DNA of 64,000 bases from Hasllibacter sp. MH4015. GTDB taxonomy: Bacteria; Pseudomonadota; Alphaproteobacteria; Rhodobacterales; Rhodobacteraceae. A program made the position numbers and the translations under genes. The notes beneath the pieces are model-generated. The model ran no database searches. It saw only the letters and a program-made list of their open reading frames with translations, and was not told the DNA's origin. The stretch lies in assembly GCF_020177575.1 (NCBI RefSeq), contig NZ_JAHTBK010000001.1:2043875-2107874 (forward strand), written 5' to 3'. This document shows, piece by piece, positions 51,805-60,773 of this stretch; within the stretch, counting starts at the first letter, position 1; every line of letters starts with the position of its first letter.

Positions 51805-52314
51805 CTAGTCTCGGGACGGCATCAGGAAATGCCCCGTGGCCTGTGCGAACAGGCGCTCGCGATTGTCCTGCCACGCCTCCACATGGACCGATGCATAGCG
51901 CCGCCCGGACCGGTTCACGCGGGCCCGCGCATAGGCATCCCGCGGCAGGCCGGAGCGGAGGTAATCAACGGTGAAGTCGATGGTCTTGGGCATCCGGGGC
52001 AGGTTCTGCGGGCTCAAATCGTCTGCCGACAACCGCCCGCCCTCGATCTCGTCCCACAGGATGTGGAAGCCAAGCTCCATGATCGCCGCAACCTCCAGAA
52101 ACGACGCAATGGCCCCCCCATGGAGCGCGGGCAGGAAGGGGTTGCCGATAAGCTTCTCGTCGTAATTCAGCACCGCCGTCAGCTCATCCCCGCGCCGGTC
52201 GAAGGTGATGCCGATGGTCTTGATGTAGGGCACACCCTCCACAAGGGCCGCAAGCGCCCGGTCACGGCGTTCCTTGATGACGTGGACGGGTTCGGGTTGC
52301 GGGCGCTTGCTCAT
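51805..52314 (-). CDS. PaaI-family hot-dog thioesterase (1)
   Basis: A 169-residue hot-dog protein. GNPFLPALHGGAIASFLEVAA holds the H-G-G-x-x-A/S catalytic region near residues 85-105, and the C-terminal strand DFTVDYLRSGLPRDAYARARVNRSGRR matches PaaI/YbgC-type acyl-CoA thioesterases. It overlaps the next gene (ATGA at 52311-52314). Probable role: acyl-CoA hydrolysis, possibly linked to the beta-oxidation genes nearby. Confidence 0.87.
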   Translation of the reverse strand: MSKRPQPEPVHVIKERRDRALAALVEGVPYIKTIGITFDRRGDELTAVLNYDEKLIGNPFLPALHGGAIASFLEVAAIMELGFHILWDEIEGGRLSADDLSPQNLPRMPKTIDFTVDYLRSGLPRDAYARARVNRSGRRYASVHVEAWQDNRERLFAQATGHFLMPSRD

Positions 52315-52763
52315 TGCTTGGCCCTCCGCTCGACCGTGAAGGCCCCGGTTGCGGCGGCGACTGGCCGCTCGGCATCCTCGTCAAATGCCTCTGCCCGAAT
52401 GAAGGCGACGGAGCGGGTGACATGGTAGCATTTCGCCCGCGCCGTGATCCGCTGCCCCGGGCTTGCGGGCCGCATATAGTCGATCCGCAAGTCGATCGTG
52501 GCAGTGCCCGCCAGTGCCTCGGGATGGCTCATCACTGCCGCGCCGCCGCAGGTATCCATCAGGGCCGATACCGCCCCGCCATGGATCACGCCTGTCGCCG
52601 GATCGCCCACCAGCGCCTCGGAATATGGCATGGAAATCACGGCAAGCCCGTCCCCGATCTCGTCCAGCCGCATGTCGAGCGCGTTGGAAAACGGGATCGC
52701 TTCGATGAATTGACGCGCGATCCGCGCCTTGTCCTGCGCGTGCGTCGGGGTCTTGTCGGCCAT
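52311..52763 (-). CDS. PaaI-family hot-dog thioesterase (2)
   Basis: A 150-residue hot-dog protein. DPATGVIHGGAVSALMDTCGG carries the H-G-G-x-x-x-x-x-D catalytic pattern; DLRIDYMRPASPGQRITARAKCY follows. Paralogous partner of the next-door thioesterase; such pairs may hetero-oligomerise. ATG 52763 is at MADKTPTHAQ; the longer open frame to 53294 is antisense to the MerR gene. Confidence 0.88.
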   Translation of the reverse strand: MADKTPTHAQDKARIARQFIEAIPFSNALDMRLDEIGDGLAVISMPYSEALVGDPATGVIHGGAVSALMDTCGGAAVMSHPEALAGTATIDLRIDYMRPASPGQRITARAKCYHVTRSVAFIRAEAFDEDAERPVAAATGAFTVERRAKQ

Positions 52764-52892
52764 GTCGTCCCTTCTCGTACCTGGCCCAAGGTGTCGCCCC
52801 GGTGCCGTGTCAGTGCAAGGGGAAGTTGTTTTGCAATAGCGCAAGCGCCGCGCCATACTGCGCCCAGGGGAGACGGGAGAAGACACAGGGCC

Positions 52893-53261
52893 ATGTCCGA
52901 GGAACGGTTGGATTTCAAACAGATGTGCGCGCGCTTCGACGTGACGCCGCGCACGTTGCGCCATTACGAATACATCGAATTGCTGGCGCCCGAACGCGAG
53001 GGGCGCGCGCGCTTCTACGGGCCGCGGGAAGTGGCCCGGATGACGCTGATCCTGCGAGGCCGTCGCTTCGGCTTCTCGCTGGAGGAGATCCGCCAATGGC
53101 TGGAAATCTACGACAAGGGCGAGGGCTGGGAAGCGCAGCGCGAGGTCTGGATCGAACATGCAGACCGGCAATTGGAAGAGCTGCACGCGCGCCGTGCGGA
53201 ACTCGATGAGATCATCGTCGAATTGCAGGCCCTGCGGGACGAGACGGCGGCAAACCAATGA
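52893..53261 (+). CDS. MerR-family transcriptional regulator (1)
   Basis: A 122-residue regulator. N-terminal winged HTH: FKQMCARFDVTPRTLRHYEY, then [36 protein letters not shown], then a C-terminal coiled-coil helix (EHADRQLEELHARRAELDEI). No metal-binding cysteines, so it belongs with LiuR/PnrA-like MerR regulators of acyl-CoA catabolism rather than metal sensors. Similar over the DNA-binding region to the second MerR at 53903-54322. It overlaps the next gene by 4 bp. Confidence 0.88.
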   Translation: MSEERLDFKQMCARFDVTPRTLRHYEYIELLAPEREGRARFYGPREVARMTLILRGRRFGFSLEEIRQWLEIYDKGEGWEAQREVWIEHADRQLEELHARRAELDEIIVELQALRDETAANQ

Positions 53262-53746
53262 TCCGCGCGGTCCTGCTCGCGTTGGCCCTCGCACAGGCCG
53301 CGCAGGCCGACACGCCCCTGCGACCGGCGGAAGACTGGACCATGGCCCCGTTCCCGGGTCTTGCCGTGACCGGATCGCTCAATCCGCCCGCCATCTTCAT
53401 CGGCCCGCCCGACAATCCCACCTGGTCGATTGATTTCTGGATTCCCAGCTTTGCGGTCCACCCCTCGCCGGACGGACAACACGTCCTGATTTCTCCGGCC
53501 AGCGGCAATCTGCTGGGCTGGAGTGGCGACCCCGACGAGACCGTCCTGTGGCTCTACCGGGCACCGGGAGAAGAGATCGCGAACGTGCCGCTCCGCGCCC
53601 TGATACGCCCGCGCGCCATGGAACGGACCACGTCCCACCATGTCTGGATCACCGGATATCGCTGGTCGGAGAACGGGTGGGCGTTCGAGACCCCGGACGG
53701 GCGGGCCTGGCATTTCGGGACGGACCTGACGCTCTCCCGGCGCTGA
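53258..53746 (+). CDS. Exported hypothetical protein
   Basis: A 162-residue protein with a Sec signal peptide (MIRAVLLALALAQAAQA-DT). The mature part is rich in Trp, Pro and Gly, with a beta-like pattern (WSIDFWIPSFAVHPSPDGQH, VWITGYRWSENGWAFETPDG). No family recognised. It is coupled to the upstream MerR gene (ATGA), and lies in front of the second MerR gene. Confidence 0.78.
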   Translation: MIRAVLLALALAQAAQADTPLRPAEDWTMAPFPGLAVTGSLNPPAIFIGPPDNPTWSIDFWIPSFAVHPSPDGQHVLISPASGNLLGWSGDPDETVLWLYRAPGEEIANVPLRALIRPRAMERTTSHHVWITGYRWSENGWAFETPDGRAWHFGTDLTLSRR

Positions 53747-53834
53747 AAACAAAATTTGACCAAGTAGTAAAATTAGCATTGACCCTGCGTCACTTTTCGT
53801 GACCTTTCGTCAGGCACGAAATGACGCAACGTCC

Positions 53835-53848
53835 CGTTTACGTAAACG
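53835..53848. promoter_or_regulatory. Perfect 14-bp palindrome upstream of the second MerR gene
   Basis: CGTTTACGTAAACG is a perfect dyad centred on ACGT, 55 bp before the chosen MerR start. ACGT-centred dyads of this kind are reported for LiuR-type MerR regulators of fatty-acid and branched-chain amino-acid degradation. It may be the autoregulatory and operon operator. Confidence 0.6.
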
Positions 53849-53902
53849 TCATCTCTGCTTGTAGGATGGGCCATCGACTCGCAGATGGAGGCCATCACTG
53901 GC

Positions 53903-54322
53903 ATGTTTGACAACATTGAGACCCGTACCATGACCTCCGAAACCATGACGATCCGCGAAATGTGCGACACTTTCCAGGTGACGCCGCGCACCTTGCGCTT
54001 CTATGAGGCGAAGGAATTGCTGTTCCCCCAGCGCGACGGCCAGCGCCGTCTGTTCACGCGCCGCGATCGCGCGCGCCTCAAGCTGATCCTGCGCGGCAAG
54101 CGCTTCGGCTTTTCGCTTGAGGAAATCCGCCAGCTTCTGGACCTCTACTACGTCGGCGACAGCCAGGAAACGCAGTTGAGCCAGACCCTCCAGATCGCCC
54201 AGGACCGCCTGCACGACATGGAGCGGCAGCGCGCCGAACTGGACGAGGCGATCGACGAATTGCGCAACCAGATGCAGCTGGTCGGCGACATGCTGAGCAG
54301 CCGTCAACCCGCCGCCCAATAA
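53903..54322 (+). CDS. MerR-family transcriptional regulator (2), probable LiuR-like
   Basis: 139 residues by the chosen start. The winged HTH is [21 protein letters not shown] with [35 protein letters not shown]; the C-terminal coiled coil is [32 protein letters not shown]. It shares the [13 protein letters not shown] core with the first MerR. Leads the beta-oxidation operon and probably controls it. ATG 53903 has GGAGG upstream (11-nt spacing); ATG 53885 is an alternative six codons longer. Confidence 0.86.
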   Translation: MFDNIETRTMTSETMTIREMCDTFQVTPRTLRFYEAKELLFPQRDGQRRLFTRRDRARLKLILRGKRFGFSLEEIRQLLDLYYVGDSQETQLSQTLQIAQDRLHDMERQRAELDEAIDELRNQMQLVGDMLSSRQPAAQ

Positions 54323-54360
54323 CCCGAACACCAGCCCACCCCACCCCTCGGGAGACTGAA

Positions 54361-56136
54361 ATGCCAAGCTACACCGCCCCCACCAAAGACATGCAGTTCA
54401 TCCTGCACGACGTCCTGAACATCTCCGGCGACGACATCCCCGGCTACGGTGATCTGGACCGCGATTTCACCACCGCGATCCTCGACGAGGCGGGCAAGAT
54501 CGCGGCGGAGGTTCTGGCGCCCCTGAACGTGGTGGGCGACACCGAGGGCTGCACGATGGAAAACGGCGTCGTGCGCACGCCGACAGGCTTCAAGGCGGCG
54601 TTCGACGAGACCCGCGAAGGCGGCTGGCCCGGCATCGACATGCCCGAGGAATATGGCGGCATGGGCCTGCCCTACGTGATGAACACTGCGACGGGCGAGA
54701 TGTTCTCGGCCGCTAACCAGGCCTTCACCATGTATCACGGCCTGACCCACGGCGCGGCCTCCGCCATTCTCGCCCACGGCACCGAGGATCAGAAGAATAC
54801 TTACCTGCCCAAGATGATCTCCTGCGACTGGACCGGCACCATGAACCTGACGGAGCCCCATTGCGGCACCGATCTGGGCCTGATGCGCACCAAGGCCGAG
54901 CCGCAGGGCGACGGCACCTACAAGATCTCCGGCCAGAAGATCTTCATCTCCGCCGGCGAACACGACATGGCCGACAACATCATCCATCTGGTGCTCGGCA
55001 AGATCGTGGGCGGGCCGGAAGGTATCAAGGGCGTGTCGCTCTTCATCGTGCCGAAGTTCCTGGTGAACGAGGATGGCTCCCTCGGGCCGCGAAACGGCGT
55101 CTCCTGCGGCAAGATCGAGGAGAAGATGGGCATCCACGGCAACTCGACCTGCGTGATGAACTACGACGAGGCGACCGGCTACCTTCTGGGCGAAGAGCAC
55201 AAGGGCATGCGCGCCATGTTCACGATGATGAACGAAGCGCGGCTTGGCGTTGGCATGCAGGGCCTGGCCCAGGCCGAAGTGGCCTACCAGAACGCCCTGG
55301 AATACGCCAAGGACCGGCTACAGGGCCGCGACATTACCGGCGTGAAGAACCCCGATGGCCCCGCCGATCCGCTGATCGTGCATCCCGACATCCGCCGTAA
55401 CCTGATGGAACAGAAAAGCTTCGTGGAAGGGGGCCGCGCGTTCCTGCTCTGGGGCTCCACCCTGATCGACCGCGCCCACCGTTCGGAAGATGCGGCGGCG
55501 GACGGCCTCGTGTCGTTGCTGACGCCCGTGATTAAGGGCTTCCTGACCGACAAGGGCTACGACATGACCGTGCAGGCGCAGCAGGTCTATGGCGGGCATG
55601 GCTACATCGAGGAATGGGGTATGTCCCAGTTCACCCGCGATGCACGCATCGCGATGATCTATGAAGGCGCCAACGGCGTCCAGGCGCTCGACCTCGTGGG
55701 GCGCAAGCTGGCGCAGGACGGCGGCAAGCACGTCATGGCGTTCTTCGACCTCGTGAAGGGCTTCTGCAAGGACAATGCAGAGGTGGACGGGATGGAAGAT
55801 TTCGTCACCCCGCTCAAGGCCGCGTCAAAGGACCTTCAGGCGGCCGGGATGTATTTCATGCAAGAAGGCATGAAGAACCCCAATAACGCGCTGTCGGGCT
55901 CCTACGATTTCATGCATCTATTCGGCTATACCTGTCTGGGCCTGATGTGGGGCATGATGGCGAAGGCTTCGCTTGCGGCGCTGGCCGATGGCACCTCCGA
56001 TCCCGACTTCCACAACACCAAGCTGGCCACCGGCCGCTTCTACATGAACCGCACCCTGCCGATGACCGCGACCCATCTGGCGCGCATCCAGGCCGGGGGC
56101 GAGGATGTGATGGTGCTGGAGGCCGCGAACTTCTGA
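54361..56136 (+). CDS. DmdC-type acyl-CoA dehydrogenase
   Basis: A 591-residue FAD enzyme, longer than standard acyl-CoA dehydrogenases (~380) because of the C-terminal extension typical of DmdC/FadE5-like enzymes. Seen: [37 protein letters not shown] (FAD/substrate), [11 protein letters not shown], the catalytic-region [21 protein letters not shown] near residue 411, [18 protein letters not shown]. It desaturates acyl-CoA, possibly 3-methylmercaptopropionyl-CoA, the DMSP route common in marine Roseobacters. Substrate is inference. It lies 38 bp after the MerR stop. Confidence 0.9.
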   Translation: MPSYTAPTKDMQFILHDVLNISGDDIPGYGDLDRDFTTAILDEAGKIAAEVLAPLNVVGDTEGCTMENGVVRTPTGFKAAFDETREGGWPGIDMPEEYGGMGLPYVMNTATGEMFSAANQAFTMYHGLTHGAASAILAHGTEDQKNTYLPKMISCDWTGTMNLTEPHCGTDLGLMRTKAEPQGDGTYKISGQKIFISAGEHDMADNIIHLVLGKIVGGPEGIKGVSLFIVPKFLVNEDGSLGPRNGVSCGKIEEKMGIHGNSTCVMNYDEATGYLLGEEHKGMRAMFTMMNEARLGVGMQGLAQAEVAYQNALEYAKDRLQGRDITGVKNPDGPADPLIVHPDIRRNLMEQKSFVEGGRAFLLWGSTLIDRAHRSEDAAADGLVSLLTPVIKGFLTDKGYDMTVQAQQVYGGHGYIEEWGMSQFTRDARIAMIYEGANGVQALDLVGRKLAQDGGKHVMAFFDLVKGFCKDNAEVDGMEDFVTPLKAASKDLQAAGMYFMQEGMKNPNNALSGSYDFMHLFGYTCLGLMWGMMAKASLAALADGTSDPDFHNTKLATGRFYMNRTLPMTATHLARIQAGGEDVMVLEAANF

Positions 56137-56142
56137 TGGGTT

Positions 56143-56180
56143 GGCGCGGCGACGGGTTTTTACTTGTTGCCGCGCCGTTT
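56143..56180 (+). terminator. Hairpin after the acyl-CoA dehydrogenase gene
   Basis: GGCGCGGC-loop-GCCGCGCC (8-bp stem, 18-nt loop), followed by GTTTC. Short U-run, so a weak terminator or attenuator between this gene and the small protein gene. The same CCGCGCCGTTTC end occurs at 63016-63027. Confidence 0.5.
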
Positions 56181-56221
56181 CCCGCCATGATTGGGGCAGA
56201 CTTCATTCGGAAGGAGCTCCG

Positions 56222-56434
56222 ATGCCCAAACGCCTCCGCCTGACCCGGCGGCCCAACATCGCGATGAGCGAGGACGGGTTCCGCAAACTCCGCACCCTGT
56301 CGAAGGAGGCGGGTCTGGACGAAGGCGAATTCCTGTCGTTCCTTTTCGAGAGCTGGGGCAGCGTCATCAACGAGGAAAAGTTCATCGCCCGTATACGGCT
56401 GTTCAATTCCGAAATAGATGAGCGCAAGCGATGA
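56222..56434 (+). CDS. Small conserved hypothetical protein
   Basis: A 70-residue protein, MPKRLRLTRRPNIAMSEDGF, then a helical C-terminal half ending in IDERKR. I do not recognise a family; a ribbon-helix-helix or small binding-domain protein is possible from FRKLRTLSKEAGLDEGEFLS. AAGGAG precedes ATG 56222 at good spacing. It overlaps the next gene by 4 bp. Confidence 0.75.
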   Translation: MPKRLRLTRRPNIAMSEDGFRKLRTLSKEAGLDEGEFLSFLFESWGSVINEEKFIARIRLFNSEIDERKR

Positions 56435-57156
56435 TCCGCGCCGTCCTGTCCCTGGTTAGTTGCATCGCCACGGCGTGCCCCGCGCTTGCCCAAAGCACGG
56501 ATTTCACCTTCGGCGGGCAGCCGGCCTTGCGCGACACACCCCGCGCGATCGAGATCTTTTCTGGCCTCACCGGCTATGGGGACCTGCTGCCCGATCTTTA
56601 CGGCACCCCGATCAATCCCAACTCGACCGAGCTTGGCGCGCTCATGGTGCAGCGGCACTTCCGCAACGTCTGCCTGGGCCTTGAACAGGGCGCGCCGCTG
56701 GCACAGGTCACGCCCGCCGGCTTCGCCTCCTACCCTCTCTTCCCCTATTCCTTCGGCGATATCTCCGACCCGTTCGACGGGCCGGGGGATCGCGTCCTGT
56801 CGCCGACCGGCTCGATTGATGCGGACGAGGACAATGGCCACCCCTTCCTCTGGCTTCGCCCGGACCCGCTTGGCATGACCTGCCGCGTCGAGTGGCACCC
56901 GACCGGCGGCATCCCCGAGGATCGCTACGGCCCGGTCGCCAATGTTTTCGACATCTGGGCCGCCTGGCAATTCGCCATGGTCGCGGCCACGCGGCCCACC
57001 ATGGATCTGGCGCCCCGGCGTGGAAATGCCACGGAATGGGACCGACCCTGCGGGGAACGCTGGTGCCCCGTCACCATCATCTACAGCCTGCCGCGCGGTC
57101 CCATCACCATGGAAACCACGCTCAATATCGTCGACATCGAAGGACCCCGCCCATGA
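56431..57156 (+). CDS. Exported hypothetical protein
   Basis: A 241-residue protein with a signal peptide (LSLVSCIATACPALA-QSTD). The mature part carries several cysteines (VCLG, CRVEW, PCGERWCPV) that may form disulfides. No family recognised. It is coupled to both neighbours by 4-bp overlaps, in the beta-oxidation operon between small protein and GST genes. Confidence 0.78.
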   Translation: MIRAVLSLVSCIATACPALAQSTDFTFGGQPALRDTPRAIEIFSGLTGYGDLLPDLYGTPINPNSTELGALMVQRHFRNVCLGLEQGAPLAQVTPAGFASYPLFPYSFGDISDPFDGPGDRVLSPTGSIDADEDNGHPFLWLRPDPLGMTCRVEWHPTGGIPEDRYGPVANVFDIWAAWQFAMVAATRPTMDLAPRRGNATEWDRPCGERWCPVTIIYSLPRGPITMETTLNIVDIEGPRP

Positions 57157-57773
57157 CCAACACGCTTTATTGCTTCGGGGAAAGCGGCAATGCCTACAAG
57201 GCCGCGCTGGCGCTGGAATTGGCGGGGATCGCCTGGCAGCCGCGTTTCGTCGATTTCTTCAAGGGGGAGACGCGCACGCCACAGTTTCGCGCGATCAACT
57301 CAATGGGCGAGGTGCCGGTGCTGGATGCCGATGGCACGATCCTGACCCAATCGGGTGTGATCCAGGATTGGGTGATGGCGCAATCGGGCAAGCTTGACGG
57401 CGGCGACCGGCGCGAGGTTCTGCGCTGGACCATCTTCGACAACCAGAAGGTCTCGGGCATGGCGGGGCCGCTGCGGTTCATGATGAATTTCCTGCCCGCC
57501 GACAAACGCAACGCGGATGTGAACGCCTTCCTTGCCGGGCGCCTGAAATCGGTGCTTCTGGTGCTGGAAGGCGAAGTGTCCAAACGCGATTGGCTGGTCG
57601 GCGACGGCCTGAGTTGCGCCGACATAAGCTGTGCGGGCTACCTCTTCTATGACGAGCCCTTCACCTTCGACCGCGCCGATTACCCCGCAATCGACGCGTG
57701 GCTGACCCGGATCAGCGAGGTGCCGGGGTGGAAACATCCCTATGACCTGATGCAGCGTGGATTGCCGGGATGA
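57153..57773 (+). CDS. Glutathione S-transferase family protein
   Basis: A 206-residue protein with N-terminal thioredoxin-like GST domain (TLYCFGESGNAYKAALALE; INSMGEVPVLDADGTILTQSGVI) and a C-terminal all-helical domain (LVGDGLSCADISCAGYLFYDEP). The S-N-A/S-Y-K active-site-like start suggests Ser or Cys chemistry. Substrate unknown. Overlaps the preceding gene by 4 bp. Confidence 0.88.
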   Translation: MTNTLYCFGESGNAYKAALALELAGIAWQPRFVDFFKGETRTPQFRAINSMGEVPVLDADGTILTQSGVIQDWVMAQSGKLDGGDRREVLRWTIFDNQKVSGMAGPLRFMMNFLPADKRNADVNAFLAGRLKSVLLVLEGEVSKRDWLVGDGLSCADISCAGYLFYDEPFTFDRADYPAIDAWLTRISEVPGWKHPYDLMQRGLPG

Positions 57774-57855
57774 GACGGCACCGACGCGTTTGCGGGCTGG
57801 TCAGCGCCGCCGTCCTTTGCCAATCTGGCCCGAAACGGGGACATCGGTCGGGCAC

Positions 57856-58434
57856 ATGGTCAGTCAAATCGCGCTCGGGGCCATCTGGGGCTACCAACGC
57901 TGGATTTCACCGCGCAAGGGCTGGCGCTGCGCGCATTCCGTCCTGCACGGCGGCACGGGTTGTTCCGGTTACGCGAAACACGCGATCCGAGATCACGGGA
58001 TATGGGGCGCGATCCCCCTCATCCGCCAGCGGTTCCGCGATTGCCGGGACGCCTCGGTCACGTTGCGGGCGGCGTGCACCGTCCATGCCAACTGGGCGGA
58101 GGATCAGGCGGGCGGCGGGTCGCCCCGTCGCGGGAGCAAGCGCCGACGGAAGCAGGAAAAGCAAAGCGGCGGCTGGTTCGGGAATGCCTGCGATTGCGGC
58201 GATGCGGCCTTTTGCGGGATCGCCCTTCCGGCATTCTGCGTGGCGGGATCGGTGGGATCTGCGCGCGCGCAAGGCGCGGGCAACGTGGCGGACAAATCCG
58301 GCACTCCCGTCGATGGTGGCGGTGCTGCCCCGGATGGGTCCGGGGCGGCCGATGGCTGTGGCGGGCTCGATTGCAGCGCGCCGTCCTGCGACGGGGGATG
58401 CGGCGGCTGCGATTGCGCGCCGTCCTGCGGATAG
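57856..58434 (+). CDS. YidD-like membrane insertion factor with Cys-rich C-terminus
   Basis: A 192-residue protein. The N-terminal domain (residues ~1-75) matches YidD: GYQRWISPRKGWRCAHSVLH, CSGYAKHAIRDHG and RQRFRDCR. The remaining part is hydrophilic, Lys/Arg-rich (GSKRRRKQEKQ), and the last ~35 residues are Gly/Cys-rich (DGCGGLDC, CGGCDC). The second half is not in typical YidD (about 70-100 aa). ATG 57856 precedes the YidD domain; the open frame upstream overlaps the GST gene. The Cys-rich end could bind metal or be a disordered tail. Confidence 0.78.
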   Translation: MVSQIALGAIWGYQRWISPRKGWRCAHSVLHGGTGCSGYAKHAIRDHGIWGAIPLIRQRFRDCRDASVTLRAACTVHANWAEDQAGGGSPRRGSKRRRKQEKQSGGWFGNACDCGDAAFCGIALPAFCVAGSVGSARAQGAGNVADKSGTPVDGGGAAPDGSGAADGCGGLDCSAPSCDGGCGGCDCAPSCG

Positions 58435-58452
58435 CGCCTCACGCAGAATTTC

Positions 58453-58472
58453 AACGTTCGCGACGCAACGTT
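58453..58472. promoter_or_regulatory. Spaced AACGTT pair upstream of fadA
   Basis: AACGTT at 58453-58458 and again at 58467-58472, each itself palindromic, 14 bp apart, 83 bp before the fadA start. It could be an ACGT-type regulator site for the same MerR protein, but is a weak match. Confidence 0.3.
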
Positions 58473-58554
58473 CCGCTGGGACAGCGCGCCGTATTTGACC
58501 ATATCAGACACGGAACCCGCCACGCGCGCGGGATGCAAGACCTGGAGATAAGCC

Positions 58555-59766
58555 ATGACCGACGCCTATATCTACGACGCCATCCGCACCCCGCGCGGCA
58601 AGGGCCGCAAGGACGGCGCACTCCACGAAGTCACGTCCGCCCGCCTGTCGGCCTTCACGCTCAACACGTTGAAGGAGCGCAACGGGTTGGAAGGTCACGC
58701 GGTCGAAGATGTCATCTGGGGCAACGTCACGCAGGTCATGGAACAGGGCGGCTGCCTTGCGCGCGCCGCCGTACTGGCCTCCGACCTCGACGAAAGCATT
58801 CCCGGCCTCGCCATCAACCGTTTCTGCGCCTCCGGGCTCGAGGCCGTGAACCTCGCCGCCAACCAAGTGAAGGGCGGCGCCGGTGAGGGCTATATCGCGG
58901 GCGGCGTGGAGATGATGGGCCGTGTTGCCATGGGCTCCGACGGGGCGGCGATGGCCGTGGACCCGCAGCTTGCCATGGGCAGCTATTTCGTCCCGCAAGG
59001 GATCAGCGCCGACATCATCGCGACCGAATACGGGTTCAACCGGGACGAGGCCGATGAATACGCGGTCGAGAGCCAGCGCCGCGCCGCCGCCGCGTGGGAG
59101 GAGGACCGCTTTGGCAAATCCGTGATCACCGTGAAGGACCAGAACGGCCTGACGATCCTCGACCGCGACGAATACATGCGCCCGCAGACGGACATGCAAT
59201 CGCTTGGCTCCCTCAAGCCCGCCTTCAAGGAAATGGGCGAGATGATGCCCGGCTTCGACGCCGTGGCGCTGATGAAATATCCGCATCTGGAAGCGATCAA
59301 CCACATCCACCACGCGGGCAATTCGTCCGGCATCGTGGACGGGGCCGCGGCGGTTCTGGTCGGGTCCAAGGCATTCGGTGAGAAATGGGGCCTCACGCCC
59401 CGCGCGCGCATCCGCGCCAATGCCAAGATCGGCACCGATCCCACCATCAACCTGACCGGCCCCGTGCCCGTCACCAACAAGATCCTGACCGAAAACGGCA
59501 TGGCGATCGGTGACATCGACCTGTTCGAGGTGAACGAGGCCTTCGCCTCCGTGGTGCTGCGCTTCATGCAGGCCTTCGACGTGGACCACGACCGCGTCAA
59601 CGTGAATGGCGGGGCGATTGCCATGGGCCATCCGCTCGGTGCCACCGGCGCGATGATCCTCGGCACGCTCCTTGATGAGATGGAGCGGGCGGACAAGGAG
59701 GTTGGCCTCGCCACCCTGTGCGTGGCCGCCGGCATGGGCTCCGCGACGATCCTGGAACGGGTCTGA
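58555..59766 (+). CDS. fadA: Acetyl-CoA C-acyltransferase (thiolase)
   Basis: A 403-residue thiolase. Catalytic Cys91 in AINRFCASGLEAVN; His in GGAIAMGHPLGATGA; second Cys in LCVAAGMGSAT near residue 390. All intact. Performs thiolytic cleavage in beta-oxidation with the FadJ product at 60770-62971. ATG 58555 is preceded by GGAG. Confidence 0.95.
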   Translation: MTDAYIYDAIRTPRGKGRKDGALHEVTSARLSAFTLNTLKERNGLEGHAVEDVIWGNVTQVMEQGGCLARAAVLASDLDESIPGLAINRFCASGLEAVNLAANQVKGGAGEGYIAGGVEMMGRVAMGSDGAAMAVDPQLAMGSYFVPQGISADIIATEYGFNRDEADEYAVESQRRAAAAWEEDRFGKSVITVKDQNGLTILDRDEYMRPQTDMQSLGSLKPAFKEMGEMMPGFDAVALMKYPHLEAINHIHHAGNSSGIVDGAAAVLVGSKAFGEKWGLTPRARIRANAKIGTDPTINLTGPVPVTNKILTENGMAIGDIDLFEVNEAFASVVLRFMQAFDVDHDRVNVNGGAIAMGHPLGATGAMILGTLLDEMERADKEVGLATLCVAAGMGSATILERV

Positions 59767-59798
59767 GCCAAGCGGGGCACAGGGAGGGACCGAACCAC

Positions 59799-60773
59799 AT
59801 GCCGCGCGAGACACCGGGTTTGCCGATGGATGCCGACAGCGCCGCTGATATCTTTCAGCGGCACCTCGACGCGACCACCAAGCTCGTCTTCGCGGGCCAT
59901 GTGGAGGCGTTCGCGGACCACATCATGCTGCCCTACGTGTTCCGCACCGCGGCGGGGGAGGATATCGCGGAATCCCGCGACGAATTGCTCAGCGATATCC
60001 GCAAGATCAACGCCTGGCTGACATCCCAGGGCGCGACGGACTTTCACCGCATCGTACACAAGGCCCGGTTCCTCGACGACACGTCGATCGAAGGCACCCA
60101 CGTCTCCTACATCCTGCGTGGGGCGATCCCGATCAACGATCCCTATCGCAGCAGGATGATCCTCAAGCGCGATGGCGACACCTGGCGCGCGGCCTATTCC
60201 GAACACGAACTCGCCGATGCCCTTTTTCCCGCGCGCGACACACGACCACGGCCGGGCGTGTTCCTGTCCGAGGATGGGTTCGGCAGTGATCCGGTGATCC
60301 ACGACACCGCCCGCGCGCTTCCTCTCTACCAGGGCGTGATCGACACGATGTCGGACCTCAACATCGCGGGCGACTTCGAAGGGTGGATGGACCTTTTCAC
60401 CGATCCCTACGACATCCATTACGAGGGTCGCGATTTCTATGCGACATCGCCGCTCCGCTCCCGCCCGTTCTTCGATGCCCTCGTGGCCGAGATGGCGCAA
60501 TGCGGCGCGGACCGGTTGGTGCGCGAGGCGAGCTTCGCCGCCTTTCTCTCTGCCGACCGGCTGATGGGCTATCACCAGACGACGATGCGCAAGGGCGACG
60601 AGGTCCGCTTCGGCCCGATCCAAAGCCGCATGATCCTCAACGCGACGGACGAGGGCTGGAAATGCGCCTCCGTCACCAACTCACTTGCCAACACCGACAA
60701 GCTCGGCGCGGTCTTCGAAATCGCGGACCATCTGCCGACCCTGCGCGAGATACACGGAAGGAAGACGAAATGA
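59799..60773 (+). CDS. Tandem SnoaL/NTF2-like protein in the beta-oxidation operon
   Basis: A 324-residue protein with two related NTF2-like halves (AADIFQRHLDATTKLVFAGHVEAFADHI with a second near DTMSDLNIAGDFEGWMDLFTDPYDIH). No catalytic assignment. Sits between fadA and fadJ, overlapping fadJ by ATGA, so probably tied to fatty-acid or polyester metabolism. ATG 59799 was chosen after an AGGGAGGG; ATG 59826 is an alternative. Confidence 0.78.
   Translation: MPRETPGLPMDADSAADIFQRHLDATTKLVFAGHVEAFADHIMLPYVFRTAAGEDIAESRDELLSDIRKINAWLTSQGATDFHRIVHKARFLDDTSIEGTHVSYILRGAIPINDPYRSRMILKRDGDTWRAAYSEHELADALFPARDTRPRPGVFLSEDGFGSDPVIHDTARALPLYQGVIDTMSDLNIAGDFEGWMDLFTDPYDIHYEGRDFYATSPLRSRPFFDALVAEMAQCGADRLVREASFAAFLSADRLMGYHQTTMRKGDEVRFGPIQSRMILNATDEGWKCASVTNSLANTDKLGAVFEIADHLPTLREIHGRKTK

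Noticed and set aside
57770-58498. Alternative frame over the YidD-like gene (242 codons)
   Set aside because: It lacks the YidD motifs that the 57856-58434 frame has, and overlaps the GST stop.
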